This document shows positions 14,371 through 25,673 of a stretch of DNA of 64,000 nucleotides, one piece after another; position 1 is the first letter of the stretch; every line of letters starts with the position of its first letter. A program made the position numbers and the translations under genes. The notes under the pieces are model-generated. The model was not told the DNA's origin. It was given only the letters and a program-made list of their open reading frames with translations, and did no database searches. The stretch spans positions 46,315,505-46,379,504 of the forward strand of contig OX439047.1 of NCBI GenBank assembly GCA_949317995.1. The letters are read 5' to 3'. The DNA is from Acholoe squamosa (taxonomy: Eukaryota > Annelida > Polychaeta > Phyllodocida > Polynoidae).

Positions 14371-15143
14371 CCCACCTTCCACTCACATGTCCAGTCTGGC
14401 AGGCCCTACGCTTTAGGGGGTGAGGGGAGGGGGATATAGACCAGTTAAGGGTATGGAACCAGGGTGCAATCGGTACATTGATTTACAGTGGAGGGTAAAG
14501 CTCAGGGCAAAGTCTATGGGCCAATGCAGTTGTAATAGACCACTTTCGCTTAGCAGTGGAAAGTGGTAAAAAAGTGGTAAGTAAAGTCAATCATTAGCAA
14601 TCCGCAACCTCTCGTAATACCTTGCGTATGATGCTAAAAGGCAAAACTAGAATATGATAATGTTGCAGTTAATGCTAATCCATAAAGAGGATCAGACTTT
14701 TGGTCGATATACTTACATAAAGTGAAATGGAACTATGTGAAGATTTAGGTTGATGGTTTATAGCAGTTTTATGCAAAGCACGTCAGGATGAAACGGTTGT
14801 ATCACTTTTAATAAATGGAACATTTTTGAGTAACTTTTAGGTACATGTATTGGGAATATACTACATCCAGAGGGTGGTTACTACGGGTAATTTGCAATAT
14901 AACGTCAGACAATGCAGGGATACACAAGAGGTGCAAGAAAAGCATTAGAAATAATTATGATCGACATAATAGTTCCACCTGCAACATCAAGTAAAGGAAT
15001 GCGATGACAAAGCATACAAATGGCAAGAAAGCATAATATTATACAAGCCTATACACACGGGTGACATCTTGCACAGCTCCACAAAACACCTCAAGCCAAA
15101 AGCGGTGCAGCATACACCGCCCACTGGTGCATTGCACAATGTC
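14371..15143. other. 3' flank of the multicopper oxidase gene
   Basis: No ORF or repeat is recognised. It lies directly downstream of the minus-strand stop codon and must hold the 3' UTR, but I saw no clear minus-strand AATAAA signal. Confidence 0.35.
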
Positions 15144-15364
15144 CTAGAATTTTGTATTCAACTTGTACCTGTTAGGGCTATCAGCCAAAGGCGTGTCTGG
15201 ACCAGGTATATCACATTTAGAAGTGAGCCGACGACACCTCCTCGTTAGACGAATTGCCATCACAAGAAGAATGGCCCCCACAACCATTGAACCTAGGACG
15301 ATGGCAATCAGCTCTGACCTGCCTATTCTCAGCTTGGACGATGATGATGCTTCATTGGATGGGA
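15144..15364 (-). CDS. Multicopper oxidase exon 3: membrane anchor and tail
   Basis: Terminal coding exon. A pyrimidine-rich tract and CAG acceptor precede 15364. The exon completes a split Val codon (phase 1), which agrees exactly with the donor of exon 2. It encodes residues 759-831: a short Ser-rich stalk, one hydrophobic segment at about residues 777-798, then a basic stop-transfer run (TRRCRR) and a ~30-residue cytoplasmic tail ending NTKF. The enzyme is therefore predicted to be a type I membrane protein with its oxidase domains outside the cell or in the secretory lumen. Membrane-anchored multicopper oxidases are known in animals (hephaestin, for example), but this chain is laccase-like in its domain count. 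The 221-nt length and in-frame stop support a real exon. Confidence 0.85.
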
Positions 15365-15702
15365 CTGGAGACAAAGATTATGGAGAAGTGTGTGAGGACA
15401 TCAGTGATCCACGGTGAGAAAAATAGACAGGAACATTGAAAAAGAAATGAAATCAATTTACATGTATGATGTAATAGGGTGAATAACTTAACCAACTTAA
15501 CTTGTTTGTGGATAAAAGAGTATGAGTTGATGCGAACAGAGCAGTAAACTATGTATCAACGAGTCTTCTCGATTGAATATAATTGTAATATTATAATTAT
15601 TGCAGAGTAGGTTGATTATTCCACTCTAATCATTAACACCCATAATAAGAAACTTGAATTGGCCACTCACTTAGGAATATCATTTAATACTGACTCATTT
15701 AC
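15365..15702 (-). other. Multicopper oxidase intron 2 (338 bp)
   Basis: Bounded by GTAAATGAG at the donor (next to 15703) and a pyrimidine-rich CAG acceptor (next to 15364). It is phase 1 on both sides. Confidence 0.8.
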
Positions 15703-17641
15703 CTTTGGATAGGTCCACATCAGGGTAGCAGGGCGGTATCTGGGGTAGAGGAGGTTTCACCTTATCAGGAGCAACCTCCAGGTAAAGACCCATACCACCT
15801 ACCATGTCCCTCACAAGGTGACAGTGCAGCAACCAGTATCCAGGGTTATCTGTCCTTAAGCGTAGCACAGCATATCCTCCAGGTGCCACATTAATGGTGT
15901 CTTTCAACGGAGGGTGGTCAAGATGCAAATCAGGTTTTGCATGATATGAGCTCCAATGGGGTCTCTTGCAGAGGGATGAATCGCATCTAATGGCCATGTT
16001 ATCAGATACCTTATCACCTGTCTTTGGATCGATGTTGGCAAACCCCTGGGCGACCACAGCAAACCTGTGGCCGTGAATGTGCATGGGGTGTCCGGTGGTA
16101 TGTCCTGCATGTGCTGATTTAGCTGTATGGTTGGGCGATTCATAGTTTGATATTACAAGGTTGACTAACTCATTCTGCCCAAATTTCAGGTGGTTACTGC
16201 ACCAACACGCTTCACCTATAGGGTCGGCACAGTTGTCAGCACAGCTTATCAACCCAAGAGGCTGGGTCCTATAGAAGGGAGATAATGGGGACACAAAGCG
16301 ATACCCCCCAATGGAGGAGCCAATGTTTGTAGCAACATTGATAAAGATGTCTTTGATATGGGTATGAGAATGTCCCTTTAGTTTGTTCCACATTAACGTA
16401 CCTGTTGACTGAATTTCTTTCAATTCCACGCATGTAATGTTTGAATGAGCATGATAGGCTTGGAGACAATTGAACATGATGCATTTGGATGTTGCTGTGC
16501 ACTGGGTAGTATTAGAGATAGGGTCATTATGGAACCCATAGGACAATATGGCAAGTCCTTCCATTGATCCTGTATCAGCATGTGAGCCATGACCAGTGTT
16601 TAAAGAAGTCGTTCCTTCAGTGCTGGTAGGTGTTATGTGATGCATGCCATCACCATGCCCCATAGAATCAGGGGTCATTTGATGCATGTCATCGCCATCT
16701 CCCATAGCACCAGGAGTCACTTGATGCATGCCACCATTGTGCTCGATAGATTCAGGGGTCATATGCTGCATGTCACCACCATGCCCCATTGGTACTGTGC
16801 TCTGATGATGCATGTCATCCATGGGGTCATGACTTCCATCGTCAATATCCCCATTCTGAAAATCACCCATCTCCTTCATTCCATGCATACCATACCCAGC
16901 ATCATGTCCTCCGCCATGCCCTGTCTCTCCTCCATGGCCCCCTCCTCCATGGCCCCCTCCTCCATGACCTCCTCCTTCTCCACTTACAGGTAAGGCACGA
17001 ATCCATGAGGACTGATCTCCAGCTTTGCCTGTGATGACAAAGTCCAAACTTTCCCCAGGGAATATATTAAAGGAGTTCACCTTTATTGGCTTAATGTCCG
17101 ACCCATCCCAGGCCACAATTGTCAACATGTGATGATCTATCTTCACCTCGTATCCCTTATCAGATGCGGCATTGACACACCTGAATAAGTACCTCCTCCC
17201 AGCCTCCAGGTGGAACACTGATAAGGGAGCATCTGGGATGCTATGGTGGCGTCCCCTGCCGTTTATCAGTGAAGACACAGGCATGGGTAGAGTTTCCCCT
17301 AGATATCCTTGCCTGTAGTTCACCACCCTCTGCCCCAAAGCCCCCTCCTGGAACCAATCTGATAGAATAAGAGGCAGCTCAGGTATTGGGGGATTGGGTT
17401 TCTTGTGGACTATGAAAAGCCCATAGTGACCATCACTGCGTAGGTTTGTGTGGTGGGGGTGGTACCAATGAGTGCCGGCAGGGGACGCCCTGAACCTGTA
17501 GGTAAAGGTGTGTAGAGGAGGTATGGGACATTGTGTGATGTAGGATGGTCCATCCATCCACTGACTGTCCGCCATGGTCATCCCATGCCAATGTATGGTC
17601 GTGCTCACACTGCTCAGGTGGTTCCTCACATGGACTATCAC
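15703..17641 (-). CDS. Multicopper oxidase exon 2: cupredoxin core
   Basis: Main exon of a laccase-like multicopper oxidase, a family that couples one-electron oxidation of phenols or metal ions to reduction of O2 to water at a four-copper site. It starts after a TTTTCAG acceptor at 17641 with V-I-V-H-V, in phase with exon 1. Domain 1 holds IHWHG (His129, His131) and HWYHPHH (His173, His175), ligands of the trinuclear centre. Domain 2 follows to about residue 332. Residues ~333-471 are a His/Met/Gly-rich insert. Domain 3 has HPMHIHGH (630-637) and HCH (His718-Cys719-His720). The residue five after Cys719 is Asp724 where the family has a His ligand of type 1 copper; Met729 occupies the axial position. 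Two extra Cys-rich stretches (CADNCADPIGEACWC) lie before domain 3. The exon ends at AAAG|GTAAATG. The whole protein is 831 residues with exons 1 and 3. Laccase-type function is an inference from motifs; ferroxidase activity is also possible. Confidence 0.93.
16565..16981 (-). repeat. Coding His/Met/Gly-rich insert with 14-residue repeats
   Basis: Inside exon 2, residues ~333-471. It opens with GGHGGGG-type repeats, then a HDAGYGMHGM stretch. Next come four tandem 14-residue units of the form MGHGxDMHxMTPxS (42 bp each), and last a THGS-like tail. The insert stays in frame and lies between cupredoxin domains 2 and 3. Clusters of His and Met suggest weak Cu(I)/Cu(II) binding, which is inferred. 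Confidence 0.85.
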
Positions 17642-17717
17642 CTGAAAATAAGATCCAATTAAAACATAGTTAGCTATGCAAGTTTAATCCTTTAAATGCC
17701 GGTACCGGGTGCCAGTA

Positions 17718-18021
17718 CACTGAAAACATGGAAGATCTGAAACTAGTCAGCGGTGACCACTTTAGGTCCTCAAGTTGACGATACCTAAATCTACAACTTT
17801 AGATAGTCAAAATGATGACTTTAGGTCATCATCCTGATGACCTAAGTCATCAGTATGACAAGTCTGTACTGTCAGTATTGTCATCCTGACGACTCAGGTC
17901 GTTAGGATGACGACCTAAAGTCATCAATTTGACTACCTACAGCTGTAGTTTTAGGTATCTTCAACTTGAGGACCTAAAGTGGTCACCGCTGACTAGTTTC
18001 GGATCTTCCAGGTTTTCAGTG
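17718..18021. mobile_element. 304-bp MITE with long inverted ends, TA duplication
   Basis: CACTGAAAACATGGAAGATC at the left is mirrored by GATCTTCCAGGTTTTCAGTG at the right. The inverted similarity continues inward for about 70 bp through AAACTAGTCAGCGGTGACCA and CCTCAAGTTGA. TA flanks both ends (17716-17717, 18022-18023). The centre is itself built of alternating GATGACCTAA/TTAGGTCGTC words. No coding capacity. TA duplication fits Tc1/mariner-type mobilisation; CACTG termini also recall CACTA elements. Confidence 0.85.
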
Positions 18022-19017
18022 TAGTGCATAAATCTATCATGCATTCTACAGACTAGATAAATTGATAATTACCCATGCAAAGGATTGTGCCCTGATAATC
18101 CCTATATGTTAACCGATATATGCAACAAACAACCATGTGCACCAAATCTACAAATAACATTTTGGTTCTTTTTACTTTGCTTTATGACAAATAGCAAAAG
18201 CGTCATAGAGTGTAGATGTATCTCTCTCTGAGGCAGTACTTAATTTGATATGGAACGGCCATGTATAGAACAAACCTACCATGTGCATAAGATACCACAC
18301 CTGTCTTATTGCTTCGCAACATGTTACAGCATTTGCGTTTATATAGGAAATGTTAGGGCACATATCAATGGATATATCAAATTCTTAAAAATAATGATGA
18401 TAAAATGACAACTGTGAGAGAGGGGAAGAACACGAAAAGGATACAGGAAAAATCATCAAAAGGCAATGTAAAATGTCTTTAAAATATGAAAAAATATGAG
18501 ACAAAATTCGTCAAAATCACAAAGAAAATTGTTTTGCCCCTGTTTTGCTAGGGTCGGTCCGGTTACTGGAAACAAACCTTTTTTTTTATAAGGCCTTATC
18601 TACAATACAGGCAGCGGTTGTCTTCAATTCAAAGCTGAGCCTCTTTGGCAAAAACAGAGAATAAGTAGCTCAAGGAACAACATGATACTGTATAATATAC
18701 TGACATGAAAATCCTGTCAAGGCAAATACCAGAGCATAGGGTTTCAAGTAAACTTTCTCCGTGTAGTCTTTATGTATAAAAGTAGGTTGGACATGTTTCA
18801 TATTGTCTCTTATGTTAGCATCATTGACAATGACGTAGGGCACGTTGTGACGAGGCATTGCATCGAAAAGAGTGTTCTGTAAACTTTGGAATACCTTTTG
18901 GTCGACAGGATAACTTCAACAGCCATAAAAGAGGAAAGAAAAGGCTAGAGCACTAGGCCTACATTTAATCAATAATTCGTGAACGAGTATTGGGTCCTTT
19001 CCTTGACCAGTTTCCCT

Positions 19018-19121
19018 TGTATGCACTGACTACCTAAGGTAGTTGTTTTAGTTATCGTCAACCTGAGGACCTTAAGTCGTCACCACTGACTAGTTGCGGA
19101 ACTTCCAGGTTTTCAGTGTGG
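19018..19121. mobile_element. Truncated copy of the CACTG MITE (right half)
   Basis: The string TAGTTATCGTCAACCTGAGGACCTTAAGTCGTCACCACTGACTAG... to TTCCAGGTTTTCAGTG matches the right half of the MITE at 17718-18021 with scattered differences. The left half is missing. Confidence 0.7.
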
Positions 19122-19562
19122 GCTTTGATAGTAGATACCCTTCACAGCTCAGCTGCACTAAAGTCTAAAACTAACTTTACTGAAGGGATACAAAAACACA
19201 ATGAAATCATTATAGGGATATTTCATACAAAATCACAGGCCAGTATAAAAGTGTTATTATAGGATTGACCTTTGTAGTTGCCCTTCGTCGATGACTTCCG
19301 AGTCAGGTTGGCATCTTCTGTCCTCCTATTCATTTATGTTAGACATGGTTACAAAGTTTGAAGGTATTCAACTCATATTGATCGGCAGAGGAACGTAATA
19401 TTATACAGGGGACGCTGCTTTGAGATGGCGCATCTTTCAAATACTGAGCTCTTAAAGCTGTTTGTTACAGGTGTACATTATGTTATGATGCTTTGGCTCT
19501 ACACAAAACTCGGTGGAAATGGAAAGCAAGTGGGGGCGGAGGGAGAGGGGTTGCAGAGGGAC

Positions 19563-22150
19563 GGTTCCATGGTTTATGGCCCTTAAGACAAATGGCCCAG
19601 AGTCAAATAGCCTCTAGTCATTTGACCGAAAACCATGTGGCCGAAAAGACATGTGGCCGAAAAGTCACATGGCCCAAAAGATATATGGCCTAAACGACAA
19701 CTGGCCGAAATTCCAATGAACCAGACCATACCACACCATACCACACCTTTTTCATACCTATATGACAACTGTTCCACACCGTACCACACCATACCACAAC
19801 GTACCACACCGTTCCACACCATACGACACCTGTACCACACCATACAAACCCTGTAACACACCATACAACACCATATTGAGACATCAGAATTTTTTTTTCA
19901 CTAGCTCACTCTATCTTATTACCAATACAACACCATAGGGTATCATACAGCACCATACCACACCGTACAACACCACACTGTACCACACCCTAACACTCTG
20001 TACCACACCATACCATACCCTACAACACCCATAAAACACCATACCACACTGTACAATACCCCACCATACCACACCCTAACACTCTGTACCACACCATACC
20101 ACACCCATACAACACCCATACAAAACCATACCCCACCGTACAATACCCTTTAAATTCTGTACCACACCATACCACACTCATACCACACCGTACAACACCA
20201 TACCACACCCTACAACTCCCAGACCACACCGTACAACACCCATACAACACCATACCACACCGTACAACACCCCACCGTACCACACCATACGACACCATAC
20301 AACACCATACCACACCCATACAATACCATACAACACCATACCACACCATACCACACCATACCATACCATACCACACCATACCACACCATACCACACCTAT
20401 ACCACCCCATACCACACCTATACCACAACATACCACACCATACTACACCTATACCACACCATACCACACTTATACCACACCATACCACACCAAACCATAC
20501 ATATACCACACCTATACCACACATATACCACACCATACCACACCATACCACACATATACCACACCTATACCACACATATACCACACCATACCACACCATA
20601 CAACACATATACCACACCTATACCACACCATGCCACACCATACCACACCTATACCACACCATACAACACATATACCACACCATACCACACATATACCACA
20701 CCATACCACACCTAAACCACACCATACCACACCTATACCACACCATACCACACATATACCACACCATACCACACCATACCACACTGTACCACACATATAC
20801 CACACCTATACCACACATATACCACACCATACCACACCATACCACACATATAACACACATATACCACACCATACCACACCTATACCACACCATACCACAC
20901 TTATACCACACCATACCACACCATACCATACATATACCACACCTATACCACACATATACCACACCATACCACACATATACCACACCTATACCACATCAAT
21001 CCAAACCATACCACACATATACCACACCTATACCACACCATACCACACCTATACTACACCATACCACACCATACCACACATATACCTCACCATACCACAC
21101 ATTTACCACACCATACCACACCTATACCACATCATACCACACCTATACCACACCTAAACCACACCATACCACACCTATACCACACCATACCACACCTATA
21201 CCACACATATACCATACCATACCACACCATACGATACCATACCACACCTATACCACACCATACCACACCATACGATACCATACCATACCTATACAAGACC
21301 ATACCATACCTATACCACACATATACCACATCATATCACCCCATACAACACATATACCACACTTTACCACACATATACCACACCTTACCACACCCTAACA
21401 CTCTGTACCACACCATACCACATGCTAACACTCTGTACCCCACCATACCACACCCTAACACTCTGTACCACACCATACCACACCTATACAACACTCTATA
21501 CCACACCATACAACACCATACCACACTCATACAACACCATACAACACCACACCAGACCCTACAACACCGGTGTGGTATGGTGTGGTATGGTATGGTATAT
21601 GAGTGGCATGGTATGGTATATGTACAACACCACACCACACCCTACAACACCCATACCACACCATGGTGTGGTATGGTGTGGTATATGTGTGGTATAGTGT
21701 GGTATATGTGTGGTATGGTATGGTATATGCGTGGCATGGTGTGGTATATGTGAGGTTTGGTGTGGTATATGTGTGGTATAGGTGTGGTATGGTGTGGTAT
21801 ATGTGTGGTATGGTGTGGTATATGTGTGGTATGGTGTGGTATAGGTGTGGTATGGTGTAGTATGGTGTGATATGGTGTGGTATATGTGTGGTATGGTATG
21901 GTATATGTGTGGTATGGTGTGGTATGTGGTGTATTAGGGTGGTTCTAAATGTTAAGTTTGGGCCATATTTGGGAGATTTTTGAGCGGTATGTTATGGAAG
22001 AAAAAGTAGTCAAAAAATATTTCGGCCATGTGACGTTTCGGCTATATGACTTTTCGGCCATGTGTCATTTCGGCCACTTTGATTTCGGCCATTTGACGGG
22101 GGCTACATGGGTTCAGGCCATTTGTCATTTGGCCATGCGCCTGGAACCCC
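19563..22150. mobile_element. 2.6 kb foldback element with simple-repeat arms, 8-bp duplication
   Basis: The perfect 8-bp repeat AGAGGGAC flanks the element (19555-19562 and 22151-22158). The termini are inverted: GGTTCCATGG at the left, CCTGGAACCCC at the right. Inside each end is an inverted block of ATGGCCGAAAAGTCA-like words (19588-19715, 22020-22130). Further in are inverted arrays of CCATACCACA words: left arm 19726-21568, right arm 21569-21930, meeting at ACACCGGTGT. A smaller secondary inversion sits near 21620-21690. The 8-bp duplication is typical of hAT elements, so this may be a hAT-mobilised non-autonomous element. The many Tyr/His/Pro or Val/Trp/Cys-rich ORFs are translations of the repeat. 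Confidence 0.85.
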
Positions 22151-22599
22151 AGAGGGACAGGTAATAACGGGGAAAAGGCAAGAGATATACAAATGCGGAG
22201 AAACTGATATGAAGGGGCAGGAATGAAGTGGGTGAGATGAAAGAATGCTCTGATTCTAAGGAGTTAGGTAGTCAAAGAAGCAGTGGGAGTTGGGTGTAGA
22301 AAGGGGGGTTTCTAAACATGTAGAACCTGGGATTTTAAATGTTGGACCCTGGCCGCCGGCTATCAGTTATCATACATTTGGGAAACCGTGAACAAAACTC
22401 TAATAACTCTAGAAAAAAAAATAACCCTAGCATAAGTTTGTTTTGACTTGTCGCTTTGTCTTGATTTCTCCTAGGCAAAAAGGCCCATGCAATCTATAGT
22501 TTAAAAACCCAGCAAATCTGAGTGAAGATGAGTCATGGTGAGTGATGATGTGTGATAACTTTTGTGTGATAACGCACTGTGTCGTCTTGTGTCATACTG

Positions 22600-23110
22600 A
22601 GTAAACTCTCACTCAGCTTGACAAACCATCACTCACTTCAATAAAGGTGGTAGGAAAGGTTGGGTGAATGTGTCAATACTGGTCAGCATGTGTCAATACT
22701 GGTCAAGTCTCACTGAGCTTGACGAACAAGCACTCACTTTGATACAGATGGTAGAGGAGACTGCGTGAGCATGCGTCTGCAGGTGTCTAAAGTTGTCAAC
22801 TTTCACTCAGTTTGACGAACAATCACTCATTGTGATAAAGATGGTAGGGGAGACTGGGTCAGCGTGTGTCAACAAGTGTCTACAGTTGTCAACTCTCACT
22901 CAGCTTGACGAACAATCACTCACTTCAATAAAGATATGGGGGAAGATTGGGTAAGCATATGCCAACATGTGTCAATAGTCGCCCACTCCCACACAGTTTG
23001 ACAAACAATCACTCACTTCCATAAAGATGTAAGGGACGACTTGGTGAACAATTGTCAGCATGTGTCAATAATTGCTAGCTCTCACTCAGCATGACTCAAA
23101 TTCACAATGA
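22600..23110. repeat. ~92-100 bp tandem repeat (CACTCAGCTTGACGAAC unit)
   Basis: CACTCAGCTTGACGAACAATCACTC or close variants start at about 22610, 22711, 22805, 22897, 22989 and 23082. Each is followed by ATAAAGATGGTAGG and then GTGTCAACATGTGTC-like text. The last unit is partial, and a stray related unit lies near 23512-23600. Confidence 0.85.
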
Positions 23111-23998
23111 GAGACTATGGAATCTGTATAAATTCTAACTGCTTGTACTTTACAGAATGGGCCAATTGATTGAATGTCAATATGATAGATTATGTTGCAT
23201 ATAGCAGTTTTCTTTCTTACATGATATGAAATATACATAAATCAGGAACATAATGATACTGAAGAATATGGAATTCAGTGCATATATAAGACAAAAAAGA
23301 TGATTTGTTTTGTCTATGGGACTTAGCACTGAGTTGGACTTATCTGCATTTTATATGGTTTAGCAGAATATAAAAGGTTTAATGTCTAGTGATAAGCTAG
23401 GTCACATATGATTAGGGGAAATAGATAGGACTTCTTAATAAGTTGGTAAAAATGGTCTGTATTGAGTGATAAAAGGGATAGATGTTGTATCCAATATGGG
23501 TATAACAGACTCTGTCAGCATGCATCAACCTGTGTCAACTTCTGTCAACTCTCACTCATTATGACACTACTTCACCCAAGGTGACACACTACATAGTATT
23601 CTGTGTTCTGATTGGTACATTTTAAATTTCCCTCCCTTTCTTTGTTCTCCTCCTGAGTTCAAACAGACAAGTAGAAACAGCCAAGGAGGACAGATGTGCT
23701 GGTAGGTGGTCACACAGTTCTAGATTAATTTGTTCTTCAAATCCCAATTGATAGGTATTTCTACAGTAATATATTGTTATTACTGATTATGTCTGAACAT
23801 GCCTTACTGCTAATTCCAAGCTCTAGTGGCAATACCCCAAGATAGTAGTAGATTTAGAACTATGAGTAAAGCCTATGGAGATTTAGGGGATTCAGAATGC
23901 TAAGTTATAAGTTCTGGTATCTGGGGACTAAGTGAATGACTATTCATTGTCAATATGGGTGGGACTGGGGTGGTCTAGATTTAGACTGTTTCTGTTTT

Positions 23999-24180
23999 GT
24001 GTTTATGATTATTTGTTTTGATTTGGACAGGTATTCCCAGGAAAACTACAAGGAATCATCTATCAACACCACAACCATCCATTTCCAAGGAGAGTGGGTA
24101 AAACATGCTATTGTGAGGAAAGATATCTTCACATGGAAACAGGATAATCAGATGAATTGATGTTCACAATAAAGCCAAAA
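23999..24180 (+). other. Possible terminal exon or retrocopy 3' end, plus strand
   Basis: A pyrimidine-rich tract ending GATTTGGACAG precedes an open stretch of about 43 codons (24031-24160) that ends in TGA. This is followed at once by AATAAAGCC and a run of 11 A. The arrangement looks like a 3' terminal exon with polyadenylation signal. The genomic A-run could equally mark a retroposed sequence. It lies inside multicopper oxidase intron 1 on the opposite strand, and the peptide is not recognised. Confidence 0.25.
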
Positions 24181-24239
24181 AAAAAAATCCACAATCCCCC
24201 CCATTCCTAGCCCCCCCCCCCCACAATCAAAAATTGGTC

Positions 24240-24410
24240 AGTGCATCATCATGCGTGATACTGCATCATAACCCATGCATCATTGTGTGTCATACTATGT
24301 CATAACCCATGTGTCATTGTGCATCATACTGCGCCATAACCCATGCATCATTGTGTGTGAAGATGAGTCATAATGCATGCGTCAGTCTATGTGAAGCTGA
24401 GTCAGCCCTG
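24240..24410. repeat. ~34-bp minisatellite (CATAACCCATGCATCATTGTG)
   Basis: CATAACCCATGCATCATTGT-type units begin at about 24266, 24301, 24335 and, diverged, 24369. It is preceded by poly-A and poly-C tracts at 24178-24225. Confidence 0.75.
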
Positions 24411-24853
24411 GCAATGCTTGACACAAATAAAACTTCCAGGAGCGCACTGCGTAAGGGCTCACACACTTTGACTCAACTTCACAGAGATTTGCTGGGCAGG
24501 GAGTATGCAAAAAGAAAAAGACCTCTATGAGGGGGGAATGGTCAAAATAAAAGTAAAAAATGATGCATAAATACAGCTCTGACAAGTCTATTGCTGCAGT
24601 CGAATTGTGTCACGATACACCATGGATTGTAGATCTATGTAATAGTAGTCATGGACAGGTTCGCCAGGCTTGCATTCAATGAACCAGGAATAAACATGTC
24701 ATTGAGATGCACGTTTTTATGATGTCTGTGCTTCATTAGACCTCCCTCCCTTTAATGTTGAAAAATTCCCTCCGTGGACCTCTGCAAATCAAAATTATAT
24801 AATAGCCCATTTCACATTCAAATGTTCATTTTCATTTAATTGTATGGGAGAAA

Positions 24854-25260
24854 TCTCGCGCCGTTGGTGGCCTACACATCTATGACAAAAGGCCATTTCA
24901 ACGCGGCCTCCAACTTTGGAATGCCCTCGACGCGAGTGTCCAGAGAAAGGAGAATCTGAAACTGTTTAATTCAGAACTGAGAAAATCATAGGTCATGTAC
25001 TAATGCTATATGAGATGGCTAGTGCCTGGACTGGTTCTGATAGTAATATCATTGAACATAGACCTTAATAAGTAAAGATTGAAACCCAAATACTCTGCTG
25101 AGAGACTGTATCACATTACTTATGATTTGATACAGAGACGATGGACTCTTTTTGAACATTAACAAGTTGTCGTACACATTGTTCACCCTGGAATCATTAT
25201 GAAAATCGCCCCAGGCTGTGACTTTCTTTTATAGCCAATAAAACTAATTCAATTCAATAC
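24854..25260 (+). pseudogene. LINE 3' end: ORF2 C-terminus, 3' UTR and tail
   Basis: A 45-codon open stretch (24854-24991, stop TAG) carries a RPFQ...LQLWNALD...NLKLFNSELRKS-type pattern, which is the usual C-terminal motif of CR1/L2/Jockey-type LINE ORF2 proteins. About 260 bp of non-coding sequence follows and ends in the repeated ATTCA tail (AATTCAATTCAATA near 25247-25260). Everything upstream of the tail peptide is missing, so it is a strongly 5'-truncated copy. The element differs from the LINE at 4-6 kb. Confidence 0.7.
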
Positions 25261-25673
25261 ACGATTTAGGCCTAGTCAAAAGAATTTTGGAGGAGGGCAC
25301 TGCAATTGTATTCAGTTTGATTTTATATCATTAAGCTCTATGCCACATGTCACTAAAATGGGCATTAAGAAAGGCCTATATCCCCATATCGAATTTAACA
25401 AACTTCAATGACACCTCTGTCGATTTTAGGTGTCTAGAGCTATACCTAACAGATCGGTTGTGAGCTAAAGGCGGGTCAGAGATGTTCATAGGGTACCTGA
25501 CTACATGTAACCTTAACTTGATACTGGTAGAAATATTCACTCGGAGAGATTGTCAACTCAGTATGTGCTGATTGGAAAGGCTTTTTCCATTAGATTTCTT
25601 AGAGTAATTCTACGTTCAGTAACTTATGAACTTAAGCAAAGAAAGTATAAACGCCTTATGTAGACCTACTTAC
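25261..25673. other. Intronic spacer, nothing recognised
   Basis: Remaining first-intron sequence between the LINE fragment and exon 1, without repeats or ORFs of note. Confidence 0.4.

Larger units (their letters stand above)
17642..25673 (-). other. Multicopper oxidase intron 1 (8.0 kb)
   Basis: Bounded by TCG|GTAAGTAG at 25674/25673 and TTTTCAG|GTG at 17642/17641, phase 0 on both sides. It contains a MITE, a 2.6 kb foldback element, two minisatellites, a LINE 3' end and a possible plus-strand terminal exon. From 17642 to 17717 and 18024 to 19562 nothing further was recognised apart from the relic at 19018. Confidence 0.85.

Noticed and set aside
16637-17034. Plus-strand His/Met-rich ORFs opposite the multicopper oxidase.
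   Set aside because: Antisense shadows of the His/Met-rich insert; the minus-strand frame has splice sites and conserved copper motifs.
19690-21860. Long ORFs rich in Val/Trp/Tyr/Cys or His/Thr/Pro.
   Set aside because: They are translations of CCATACCACA-type arrays in several frames on both strands.
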